DNA of 64,000 bases from Eukaryota sp. TZLM1-RC (lineage: Eukaryota > Metamonada: BaSk clade): positions 3,328,550 through 3,392,549 of the forward strand of contig JAUPSS010000004.1 of the NCBI GenBank assembly GCA_040285825.1, given 5' to 3'. The notes under the pieces are model-generated. The model was not told the DNA's origin. It did not search any database and was given only the letters and a program-made list of their open reading frames with translations. Each line of letters begins with the position of its first letter. Position 1 is the first letter of the stretch. A program made the position numbers and the translations under genes. This document shows positions 54,709 through 64,000 of the stretch, in pieces.

Positions 54709-55084
54709 TTTCTTCATGATGCTTCTGAATATCCCGAAAATCCAAGGGTGTTTGGAGATTTAGATGAAGCTAAACCACTGAAAGGTACTAGGGGTGTTTA
54801 TTTTCGCTTTAAATAGGTGCTTATTCTTCCATTTTTATCTGGTCATTATTGGAGTAGCTCGTTAGAAGCAATTACCCAATACTCAGAGTTCTATTAGAGG
54901 CAGTATGAATGTTACTCGACGATTTTAGTTGTTTACCCAATTTCTCCAAGTAATTGTGGAAAACATTGATTATTATTTTGTACGTCGTGATTAATTGAAC
55001 CAAAGCATGCAAAAAAATCCTTAAATAAAACCCCAGGATTGTAAAATATAGTTACAAAATAATAATTAATAATTAATAAATGAT
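54709..55084. other. Gene-free stretch with dispersed repeat
   Basis: 376 nt. The part 54865-54960 (CAATACTCAGAGTTCTATTA) is related to 32925-33010. Nothing else seen. Confidence 0.5.
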
Positions 55085-58000
55085 TTATTTACAACCATCA
55101 TCAAACTGCTCCAACGTCCATCCACAATTTAAAACTATGGCTTCGTGATCCCTTCTTGAAATATTCAATTTATTACGTAAATTCCTCATTGCTTTTTTGT
55201 CTTTCGGGCTAATTTCCTCTGAATTTACAAGCAAATTGGTAACAAACTCGGCATATTCTGGATCCACGCCTGGTTTATCAGTTTTCTGGGTCTTCTCTTT
55301 ACTGATTTCTTCAGTAATTAACAGTAACTTTTGTCGTAAAGAAGGTGAGCAAATTGAATAAGGATCCACATTATGATGATTTTTCAAATGAATATCGAGT
55401 CCCAATCGAACAAGTTCACACGCCAAGTCTTCCTTTCCAATCAAAATTGATTGATGAAGAATTGAGTTTCCACTTTGATCAGTTATTTTTAAATCAAAAC
55501 CAATCTCATTCAAAGCTCTGAGGGTTTGCAAATCATTTTCGTTATAAAGAGCTTCGAAAATTGGCGAAACTCTTTGCTGATTGATTGTTGTAGTGGACGG
55601 TTCAAAAATATGGACAATTACATCAGAATTACCTTGACCATGGGGGTCAAGATCAATTTTGTTATTTAAAACAATGAAAATTTGAGGATTTGTGGCAAAT
55701 TTGGCTAAATAATTAATCATATGTGAGACGCTCTCTGACGAAAATCCATTAATGATGGTGGAAAAAAATTCAAACAAAATGGTCAAAAATTCAAAATTAC
55801 CAACAGTAGAGGTCACGATTAAAAATTTGAAAATTTGGTCTTCCGTGAAGTGGAATTGGCCCAGGATTTGGGTTGCTATGGTCTTGTAGCGCGAATTGAA
55901 TGGCTTAGTTAAAGAGGAAAGAATTAATTCAAATGAATCAACTTTAACTTCCAAAAATTTAAAAATTTCAAAACAGATTTCCAAAAGTCCATTACTTTGG
56001 ATGATATTAAAAGAATCTACTAATGTTTGCTGAATCAGTTGAGAATTAGGTTTGGCTTGTAAAACAAACACAATTCCCTTTACGCTTTCTGGTTCTACAG
56101 AAGGGTCAGCAGCAGTTCGACCTAAAATAGCAACCAAAATTTCAGAATAGAGATCATCAGAAATCTCGACTCCTAGATCAACGAAAATTTGCGTAATATT
56201 AACATTTCCGCTTAAAATTGTTTGAAACACAAAGGGCAACCCCGCAAGGTCTTGATTTACTACATTATTATCACCTAAATATTGATCAAATGGATCTATT
56301 TGTAAATCGATAATGAAAAAGGAGATAGTTTTGTTAGCGGTCTCAATATTGAATTCGCCAAAACCACAACAAATTAAGGAAAATGCCCACAAGTAAAGAT
56401 CTCTATCAACAGTGCTCCCCATTTCGACAAGTTTCATGCTAATTTCATAATTGAAATTCAATAGCGAAGTAATGATGATGGGAACACCATTGGAATCCAG
56501 ACAATTGACATTTGCATTTAGTAAATGGCAAACAAAATCAATCACGTCATGGTTGCAGTTATTTTGAACCAGAGTGCATAATAAATTATCCGCATTTGAC
56601 ACTATTTTTTTTAATGATTGATCATTAGTGGTACATTTATCATAAATCGCACCCGCAATCGCACAAGAACCACCCAACAAAGAAACATCAAAAGCAGTTT
56701 CATTATTCCTTCCAAATGGTACGGTGGGGTTTGGGTCAAGTTCACAAAGAACCCAGTTGACAGTTGAGAATAACGATTCTGAAAACGGTTGAGAACATAG
56801 CAAAAACAAGGCGTAATCAATGTCGTCAGGGCTGATATCGATTCCACACGATAAAAGAAGTTCTGCTGATTCATGATGATGTGATAGTAGAGCTCGACAA
56901 AAAGGTGTATCTGAAAATTTCAGCTTGTCAAACACCTTGGGATCACCACCAAGAGACACCAAATATTCAAGCACTTTAAAATGATACTCATTGTTATCGA
57001 AATGCAGTGAACAAACACTCATTAATAACTGAGCAAGTTCTTCTTCATTTGGTGGCTTTGCTATTGAATGTAAGTTTTGGGCCATATTTAAATCTCCATT
57101 TTTAATTGCAACAGAAAATGCCGTGTCTCCATCATCATTGACAACATTAGGATCAACGCCGTTGAGGACTAAAAATTTCAAAATTTCAGAAGACAAATTC
57201 GGTAAAAAGAGTAGAGTGGAATTATTATTGGATTTGACAGTACAACTAGCACCCTTGGAAATTAAAAATTTCGTTAAACTCAAATCATAAAGACTATTTG
57301 AAATTGCAGGAAAACCGTTAGTATCCGAATAGAGATTGACATCAATTCCATTTTCCAAAAGCAAATCAATTATTATTGATTGATCATGATGACGTGATTC
57401 ATCAACTGATTTGACCGCAATCGCCAACAGACTTTCCCCTTTGTGCATGGTATTTAGATCTGCATACTTAACTAATAACTCAACCAAATCAGCATTAAAG
57501 TGGGAAATTGCAATTCCAATACACACTTCTTTTTTGTTTGAAATCAAATCACAATTGATACCCTTATGCAAAAGTAACTTAGTACAGGACATATTGTTAT
57601 TAAAACAAGCTTCAAAAAGAGGAGATCTACCGTCATCATCAATCCAATCAATAGAAAGACCTAAATCAATCAAATATGAAAGAATCTCTGCGTGCCCCAA
57701 TCTACAAGCCAAAAATAATAAATTTTGATTGCCATTTAGTACCACTCCTTTAGGGTCAATACCAGTATAGACCAAAATACGTTGCAAAACCCCAATAGTA
57801 TTATTTTCAATTGAATTAATTAAATCGGAATTATCCACAACTTCTTTTGTTTTTGAATTATCTTCATTAAAACTATTTTTAACGATTGTCGAATTTTTAT
57901 CTTTTTGTAAAGTGCCAATCAAAGGTAATTCCAAGTACTGACAAATCTCGTTACATTGATGACTTTCCAGAAATCTCTTCATGCCATTCTTCCCAAGATT

Positions 58001-58623
58001 CCCTAAGCCAAAATCATTTCCTGCAACAGAATGTATTTGGGGATCTGTAAAAATATTTTCCACGCCTGAGTTTAGTTGAAAGATTAGCCCATACCTTGAA
58101 TATCAACAACCAGTAGCTCATTATTTGAAGCATGGTAGGTGAAATGAGAAAAGGCCTGGGGGGTCGAGCGGTTACATTGTTTATCAACAAACCCATAGTT
58201 GTTATTATGCTTTCTGAATACACCTTCAGCATAGCTTTCCACGTTACATAAAGGTCGACCGGGACGATCACACAGCTCCAGAACAAAACATGGTAAGAAG
58301 GAAACTTTTTTTGGAGGATTCCGCTCGTTGAAAGCATCAGCAAATTGGGAGGCTACCATTTGACACTCAACATCACGGAAAAAAGCTGATCGATGGGAAT
58401 GTTTGTCATCCTTGGGAAACTTTGCTACCATTTTGGATTGAGATTCATCAACAGAAAAATCCTTCATCAAATGTGCTCTACGAAGGTTTCCTTCAGAAAA
58501 AGGTGTGGGGTTTATTTCAACAATGATGGCAGAATGGCTCCAAGTATTGGACTGAGCATTATAAGTGTATTTGATAGCACGTTCTGTTCTGTTGAGATAA
58601 GTAGCTGAAGGAGATGTGTACAT
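55085..58623 (-). CDS. eEF2K-like alpha-kinase fused to ankyrin repeats, two exons
   Basis: ATG at 58623; splicing a 29-nt intron (58066-58094) gives about 1169 aa. Residues ~15-215 are an alpha-kinase domain close to eEF2K: AIKYTYNAQSNTWS, SEGNLRRAHLMKDF, VAKFP (lysine), DVECQMVASQFADAFNERNP, LELCDRPGRPLCNVESYAEG, NNNYGFVDKQCNRSTPQAF, LLVVDIQGV, FTDPQIHS, FGLGNLGKNGMKRFLESHQC and CNEICQYLELP. Residues ~290-1090 are ankyrin-type repeats, including NLLFLACRLGHAEILSYLI, RSPLFEACFNNNMSCTKLL and NSILHQSILIGKEDLACELV, with more diverged units between. The C-terminal tail (~70 residues) is helical. The calmodulin-binding N-terminal extension and Sel1 repeats of animal eEF2K are absent. Kinase activity is likely from motif preservation; the substrate is unknown. 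Confidence 0.88.
58066..58094 (-). other. 29-nt intron in the alpha-kinase gene
   Basis: Donor GTATGGGC, branch-like TTTCAACTAAAC, acceptor CTCAG on the minus strand. Splicing restores VVDIQGVENIFTDPQIH across the kinase core. Confidence 0.95.
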
Positions 58624-58715
58624 TCCTTAATAGATCTTAATGATCTGGAGAAACAAGCAATGAGGAAATTCTCAGATGTTCACAAACCATTTTCGTGTGA
58701 AATAATTACATGTTC

Positions 58716-59000
58716 TTCATTACATAAGGCTGTCAGAAACACTGTTTTCAATATGTCACGAAATACAAGAATCACATGTGTTGAGAAGAGCATTTGAAAG
58801 AAATGCTATCATTAACAATGTTTAGTTCTGCTGATAGAGGTCATATTTACTGCGATTGGAAGTCTTTTCTATAATGTTTAAGAATGCTATTTAATTTCTG
58901 ACAATCCTACATTAGTCTGCTTTGAGTTGATGTTTTCCCATTCGTTGAAATCCCCATTGAAAATGTTTGAAAATTATTCCCAAGAAATAATCCAGAAAAT
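58716..59000 (+). mobile_element. Decayed family-1 retrotransposon fragment
   Basis: Reads SLHKAVRNTVFNMSRNTRIT and, after frameshifts, ADRGHIYCDWKS, matching the SLHDAVRDTVFNMAQTARI and DDRGDVYCDW region of the 2.5-kb copy. Lies upstream of the SNW1 gene. Confidence 0.7.
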
Positions 59001-59189
59001 ACAATGGTGTTAATTGTTATCTCTCTGTGGGGCTCTTCAAATCTATTCATCATGGTTTTTCCATCGAATAAGAGTAGTTGAAAAAGGGTTGATAGCCCAA
59101 AGTTTTGAAAAGATCATTTTGATTCATTTTGATATCTTCCAGTAATCTCAACAGGTTACAACTTTTTGACATTAGTGTGCTGTTAGCTG

Positions 59190-60050
59190 ATGTCTTCTCA
59201 TTCCAATCAACTCGTTCCAGTGTCTCATGAATCTTCAACTCTTGCTCGTCCTGACGCAGACTCTCTTCAACGCAACACAGAACTCACCAAACTCGCTCTT
59301 GAGTCTATCGCGGCTCGTCAAGAAGGTCGTATCTCTAAACATAAACCTGGAGAGAAATACTTCCTCAAATACTCTCCTCAAGATGGAATAGCTCGAGCAG
59401 CTGCTGAACGAGGTGAGGAAGTCTCTGACCGCATCATTCAACTTACTGAACAACAAATAGACCCCCTAGAACCTGCAAGACACCGTCTGAAAAAGTCCAT
59501 GAAAGCTCCTCCCGGTGCACCGCCTACTATTCTTAGGGACCCAAATACAGAGCTTACACAAGAAGAAAGAAAGTTGAAAAAGATTCCTCCCTGTGTCAGC
59601 AGGTGGAAGAACAATAGAGGTCTTTTGGTCACAGCTGACCAACGTGCCATGCTTGAAGGGGATCATTCTGTTGACCTTTCAGCTAATAAAATGGCTTCTT
59701 TTGCTGATGCTCTTTTATCCGAAGAACGTAAACTCAAAAACGAAGCTTTGGCGAGATCTAGAGTGGAGCAAGATGAAGAACCACCTCTGAAACGAAGAGG
59801 AATGCGTGATGATGAACAACTTGATGATACTGAATTTGATCCTAGATTGGCAGTCAAAGCTTCTGACTCTTTGTCAGCTAATGTTGAAGAAGAAGAAGAA
59901 GTTTCCATCTATAACAAGTCCTTATTCGAAGGAAGAACTGCAGCAGGGTTGTACAGACCACGGGTTGTTACTGCAGAGAGAGCTGGTGTAGGTGCTGGAG
60001 AGACGAGAGCGTTGGGTGCAGGTAAAATTGAGTTTGAAAAAGTTGATTAG
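59190..60050 (+). CDS. SNW1: SNW domain protein (SNW1/SKIP/Prp45), compact form
   Basis: 286 aa. SKIP signatures in order: EKYFLKYSPQDGIARAAAER, RIIQLTEQQIDPLEPARHR, GAPPTILRDP, KKIPPCVSRWKNNRGLLVTA (the SNW core motif) and FADALLSEERKLKNEALARS. The C terminus is short (IYNKSLFEGRTAAGLYRPR). SNW1 is a core component of the activated spliceosome and a transcription co-regulator. Human SNW1 is 536 aa; this protein keeps the conserved centre and trims both ends. Start at the first in-frame ATG. Confidence 0.9.
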   Translation: MSSHSNQLVPVSHESSTLARPDADSLQRNTELTKLALESIAARQEGRISKHKPGEKYFLKYSPQDGIARAAAERGEEVSDRIIQLTEQQIDPLEPARHRLKKSMKAPPGAPPTILRDPNTELTQEERKLKKIPPCVSRWKNNRGLLVTADQRAMLEGDHSVDLSANKMASFADALLSEERKLKNEALARSRVEQDEEPPLKRRGMRDDEQLDDTEFDPRLAVKASDSLSANVEEEEEVSIYNKSLFEGRTAAGLYRPRVVTAERAGVGAGETRALGAGKIEFEKVD

Positions 60051-60788
60051 GATCTTGATCAATGGATGGGTTGTTGTACTGTTTTCTATTTTCTTTGTTT
60101 TTTTTATCGAAAGGGTAATTTCTGACCATTTCTTTGTAGTAGTTCTTTTGTAATTGGATCACTTTTTTCTGGTCTTTCAAGACTTTGTATAGTGTGATTT
60201 TCGTATTGCTAACCAAGGTTAATTTTAATTTTTGGCACACATTATCATAAAATCAAATAAAATGCTTGTAGCTGTAGGTCAGTTTGAAACTGAATATCAT
60301 TGATTCTTCACCTAATCTTCATATTTTTTTGAACTTTTCAGTTCTAACTACGCAAATTTTGATCAGGAATTTGAACAATTTTGGAATGACAATATAAAAG
60401 CAGTTTGTGAAGAACTTTGATTCAAGGAAACACAATTCATTGGACGGGAAATTTTGAAAATTGTGCCCAATTATTCCAAAGAATTTGATTCTCGATGACT
60501 AAATTTCCTTTATTGATTCAAACAAGCGACACTATGTATGTTTCAATCAACTAAAGCTCTCATGCTTAAACCCTACTTCCCCAACATCGAAACAGTTAGT
60601 TGCTTAAAATTCTGAAAAACGACCAAAGTGTGTCAACAAGTCATCAACCAATTTCACCAATCCGTCAAAAGGCAATATAATTTGATTTTGCCCATAAACA
60701 AGTTGATCAAATGATGATTCTCCCAGAAATATCTTTTGTTCAAATTACACCTTTAGTTTAAATATTGAGTTTGACTTAAACTATTTAA
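60051..60788. other. Gene-free stretch with dispersed repeat
   Basis: 738 nt. The part 60588-60735 is related to 50805-50945. No supported gene. Confidence 0.45.
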
Positions 60789-61510
60789 ATGTTGATTACT
60801 GAACTAAGGGTAACAGGGTACAAAGTAACTGCAAAAGAATTAAAAGATAAAGAAAAATATATTGATGATCCCAGCATCAATCCTTCTGAATTCCAAGATA
60901 TGACCCTTGCTGCTGCTGATCCAGGTAAATCTGATCTACTCTATTTTTCTGCCAATTTAGCTCCTGAAATGACTCATTCAAAACAACCCGAGAGAGATAA
61001 ATATGTTCATTTCAGGTGCACTCAAAATCAACGAAGATTTGAGTCGAAAATTTGAGTCGATCCCAGTCAAGTTGTTATTGGAATTGGAGACTGGGAACAA
61101 CAAAAACACATGAAATTCAAAGAAGCTACCAAGGGAAAAGGTTTGAGAATTCTATTCAAAAATGCTGGTTATAAGGTCTTTTCAATTGATGAGTTTCGAA
61201 CCAGTTGCTGTTGTTTCAATGCAAGAAAGCGGAGAAAACAGTTGAAACATTCAGATGGTGCAGAAATCCTAGGCCATGGAAGAGGTATGAGATGTCTATT
61301 CGTTACGGGCTTACCATGTGTTAATCATGTGAAAGTTTGTGGAATAGAAATCGAAATGCTTCGCTGAATATTTTGGCAGTGATGGAAGCACATGGAAAAG
61401 GTGGAGATAGACCGGAACACCTACAGAGAGCCAAGGTTGATGAAGGTTCAAAGAAAAAGGTATCAAGAAGAAAATCTTCCACTTCCCAAAAACTCAGTCC
61501 CTCTACATCG
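60789..61510 (+). pseudogene. Fanzor1-type relic, RuvC-I to C terminus
   Basis: In frame from 60789: LAAADPGKSDLLYFS (RuvC-I, Asp in the DPGK box), YVHFRCTQNQRRFESK, then after one TGA (61054): VVIGIGDWEQQKHMKFKEA, KGLRILFKNAGYKVFSIDE and FRTSCCC. A frameshift near 61265 leads to NPRPWKRYEMSIRYGLTMC, LWNRNRNASLNILAVMEA and GDRPEHLQRA. The order DPGK, IGDWEQ, DEFRTS, NPRPW, GLxxC, WNR-x-NA is diagnostic for Fanzor1. RuvC-III Asp is replaced by Asn (WNRNRNA), and the zinc ligands are partly lost (CCCFN). The N-terminal half is not recognised upstream. Confidence 0.85.
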
Positions 61511-61555
61511 GTGTAAGGACTCTTATTTCATTGTTATAGACAACATCTGTAGCAA

Positions 61556-63295
61556 ATGTACACCAACCAATCACTAATTGGAGATGCCTCCAAGCATCCC
61601 CTACTACCTCCCAACAGCCTGGATCTCATCCGTCGTCTGTTTGACCAACTTTCTTCCCTTATACAATCCTCTCTTGTGCAAAATCAATCTATTCATGTTC
61701 CGCGCTTCGGAACCTTCCATGTTTGTCACATTAAGCTCGATTGTGGAACCATAGGAACATTATCCCCAAGACAACTTTCCTTTTCCCTAGACCCTTTCTT
61801 CAGACGTCGTCATCGTTTCAACCAGCTACGACGCCCTGCGGCTGACATCAAAACTCCAAGGAATGTAAACTTTACCCTCCTAGCTTCCAGGACAGGTACA
61901 ACCAAGGAGATGGCTTCGGATGTTGTCAAGATACTGGTAGATTCCCTCTCAGAAGCTGTCTCTCTCAATCAAAAGATCAATATCTCTTTCCTCGGCGTGG
62001 GAAAGTTTCTGGTCAAGGGACACACTCCACAATTTCAGTTCTCCCCTCAATTAAAAAAGCAAGTTGAACAACGTCAATCTGCTACCATGTCATCAACTGA
62101 CCCTAACCATAACCCTAACTCTAGCCTCACTGCTAACAAGAAGTCTGTTGAAGTCAAGCTTCCCACACCATCCGCCACTTCTTCTGCTACGTTGACCAAC
62201 CAAACTCCCTCTATTAAGAGTTCTACCTCTGCTCGATCCTCTCGTGTATCTTCTGCTACTCTCTCACAAGCTCTCTCTCCTGTGCCTTCTGCCAAATCAA
62301 GTGTTGCTGGCTCCGAGTGCTTGGGTAGGGATATGGTTGAATTCTGTGATTGTTCTTCTTGCTCTTCTGTTCAAGAAACAAATATATTCGCCAGACGTCC
62401 CGAGACTCCCGACTATGATCCAAATGTGTATCGTAAAGCGCTGGATGAGCAGCTCAGCATGACAAAGAAGCAGAGGAGAGCGGAGATGATGAACAAGCAT
62501 GAGAGTGAGAAGGGTATTTATGACACTGTGAAGGAAGCAGAGGAGAAGGAGAAGAGGGAGAAGGAGCAGGAAAGATTGAGAAAGAAGCAAGAATTGATTG
62601 ATAAGATGAGAACTGATCGGTTAAAATCGAAAAAGGAAGGTGATGAAGGTTACGTTGAACACTATCCGCTTCTAGATAGAGAGCCTGACCCTGATGATTA
62701 TAGAAAACAGCAATTTGAAAAAGATCAACAGTTGAAAACCTTTCAATACAATCAATGGAAGGAGAAGCAAAATTTACTGAAAAATGAACGTCTAAAGGAG
62801 CAAAATGATGCAAATATGGCTTTCCAGAAGGTTAATGAGTTGGGAAGGGAAATAGATTCAAGAAAACCTGCAGAAGAACGATTGACTTCTGATTTTTTAA
62901 GGTCTGTTTTGGATTCAAAGGCCAAAAAGCTTGAATCAAATGATGATCAGCCAGATATTGCCATTTGTGCAAGATCTATCACCAGTAGTGTGGCGAGAGA
63001 AAAAGAAAGGGAAAAAGCAAGACAATTGGCCAGGTTTCAGTTACATCAAGCTGAAGAGAAGAAGAAGAAACAAAAGGAAGAGCAGCTGAAGGAAGAACTA
63101 GCTCAGAAGAGGGCTATTGAAGACATTAAAAAGCAGGAAGAGGATGAGAAGAACAAGTATTGGACGGAATGTGCCAAAAGGCAGAAATCTAGGAGAGAGG
63201 AATTGGATTTACAGCTGTCGTTAAGTGGTAAGTTGTGTCCTAAATGTGGAAAACCAAAAAAATCCAAAAATAGAATGTATCATAGGTGTTGTTAA
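61556..63295 (+). CDS. CCDC81-like protein with two HU-like domains, coiled coil and C-terminal zinc motif
   Basis: 579 aa. Two HU/IHF-like N-terminal units resemble those of CCDC81: IRRLFDQLSSLIQSSLVQNQ with VHVPRFGTFHV, and ASDVVKILVDSLSEAVSLNQ with ISFLGVGKFLV. A Ser/Thr-rich linker (~190-255) is followed by CDCSSCSS, which matches the Cys-rich element of the CCDC81 group, and a strongly charged coiled coil to residue ~560. The end CPKCGKPKKSKNRMYHRCC can bind zinc. Animal CCDC81 is a centrosome/centriolar satellite protein, so a centriole or basal-body role is plausible but inferred. Confidence 0.8.
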   Translation: MYTNQSLIGDASKHPLLPPNSLDLIRRLFDQLSSLIQSSLVQNQSIHVPRFGTFHVCHIKLDCGTIGTLSPRQLSFSLDPFFRRRHRFNQLRRPAADIKTPRNVNFTLLASRTGTTKEMASDVVKILVDSLSEAVSLNQKINISFLGVGKFLVKGHTPQFQFSPQLKKQVEQRQSATMSSTDPNHNPNSSLTANKKSVEVKLPTPSATSSATLTNQTPSIKSSTSARSSRVSSATLSQALSPVPSAKSSVAGSECLGRDMVEFCDCSSCSSVQETNIFARRPETPDYDPNVYRKALDEQLSMTKKQRRAEMMNKHESEKGIYDTVKEAEEKEKREKEQERLRKKQELIDKMRTDRLKSKKEGDEGYVEHYPLLDREPDPDDYRKQQFEKDQQLKTFQYNQWKEKQNLLKNERLKEQNDANMAFQKVNELGREIDSRKPAEERLTSDFLRSVLDSKAKKLESNDDQPDIAICARSITSSVAREKEREKARQLARFQLHQAEEKKKKQKEEQLKEELAQKRAIEDIKKQEEDEKNKYWTECAKRQKSRREELDLQLSLSGKLCPKCGKPKKSKNRMYHRCC

Positions 63296-64000
63296 TTTTT
63301 AATGTTTTTTTATTTATTTATTTATTTAATAAATTTAATAAATTTTTCCTTACATTTCATTTTTCAAAAATGGGTAAATCACTTTTTATATAACTTTTGC
63401 CAATTGGTATATATTGCCAGATAAAGCTAATTTTTTTAAGTCTTCTTTTAATTCTTTTTTTACTAATGCTCTGATTTTTTTGATGTCAACAAGAAATAAC
63501 GAATGATCATTGATAAAGTATACAATCAAAAAATGATTGTTTAAAAAATTGAAAACATAATTAATTAATTCATTCATTTTTATGAAATTCATTGTAGCCC
63601 CGCAGAAAATAATTGAAATTACAACAATAGCAGAGAACTTTTGTTGTGTCACTGCAACCTAGAGCATCTTTTGTACAATTTGAGTTTGACAAGTTTCTAA
63701 CAAGGGCTTACTGGTTATGAATCTGATAACTGATCAACAGTGAGGTTTTGTTAGCTTTATTTAATAAAAGTGATTATAACACTTGATGCATTTGATTGTA
63801 CTCATCATCATCTTGAAATGCTTTTGAAAAGCTGCCTGTACTGGCACATTGGTAGTTTGTTCTGATAATCTTCAGTTAGTACGCATTTCACTACTGATGG
63901 TGTTCAGATTCAGTTCACTCGTTCTTCTTTTGTAATAAATTAATCTCCACATACACACCTGAAAGAGATCAACCAATGGAGCTAAAAAACATAAGTGCAG
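63296..64000. other. Right edge, no supported gene
   Basis: AT-rich, with a short TTTA repeat at about 63308-63330. An 88-codon minus-strand frame (63386-63652) starting at a non-ATG codon ends KELKEDLKKLALSGNIYQL and looks faintly protein-like. A plus-strand TTDGVQIQFTRSS near 63890 is a possible but unsupported transposon trace. Confidence 0.4.

Noticed and set aside
63870-63960. TTDGVQIQFTRSS near the right edge as a Fanzor or transposase start
   Set aside because: Too short and at the window edge; no second motif to support it.

Overview
The window is nuclear DNA of a unicellular eukaryote. It is AT-rich, its host genes are mostly single-exon, and the standard code is used (TAA, TAG and TGA all end recognisable genes). 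Evidence for a eukaryote: core histone clusters, ORC1/CDC6, SNW1/SKIP, a PPIL3 cyclophilin, a UEV, an eEF2K-type alpha-kinase, and spliceosomal introns of only 28-32 nt. I could not place the lineage. CCDC81-like and MORN proteins hint at, but do not prove, a flagellated or centriole-bearing cell.

Layout. 0.3-2.4 kb: UEV and an SLC35F6-like transporter. 2.5-13 kb: retroelement graveyard with a non-LTR retrotransposon of the REL-endonuclease type, a perfect-looking 886-bp tandem duplication carrying gag-like zinc-knuckle ORFs, a broken unknown ORF, and two decayed Ty3/gypsy pol relics. 13.5-13.9 kb: small palindromic repeat element. 14.2-18.3 kb: Sen1/UPF1-like helicase. 18.7-20.6 kb: a broken Fanzor (eukaryotic TnpB relative). 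21.2-24.6 kb: histone cluster 1 (H3, H2A, H2B, H3, H4) with an inverted H3 duplication whose left H4 is missing. 25.3-26.4 kb: a second non-LTR family with a family-1 copy inserted in it. 26.4-34.3 kb: coiled-coil protein, ORC1/CDC6, MORN protein, PPIL3 and a PHO80-type cyclin. 34.5-37.1 kb: histone cluster 2 (H3, H2B, H2A, H4), followed by a hAT-type MITE in the H4 upstream region. 39.2-40.4 kb: TPR protein. 40.5-54.7 kb: mobile DNA, with a second Fanzor relic, two hAT elements in an older relic ORF, nested retroelements and a broken kinase-like gene. 55.1-58.6 kb: alpha-kinase fused to ankyrin repeats. 59.2-63.3 kb: SNW1, a third Fanzor relic, and a CCDC81-like HU-domain/coiled-coil protein.

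How the parts relate. All nine histone genes end in the same 16-nt hairpin expected of SLBP-dependent replication histone mRNAs, and H2A/H2B pairs share short bidirectional promoters, so these clusters are probably S-phase regulated together. The rest of the host genes are unlinked housekeeping or structural functions. The most notable content is (1) three separate Fanzor relics of at least two or three subfamilies, two with the last RuvC Asp replaced by Asn, (2) an eEF2K-like kinase with ankyrin repeats in place of the usual Sel1 tail, and (3) tightly size-constrained ultrashort introns. Mobile elements have been decoded partly by target-site duplications and by comparing empty and filled sites within the window.
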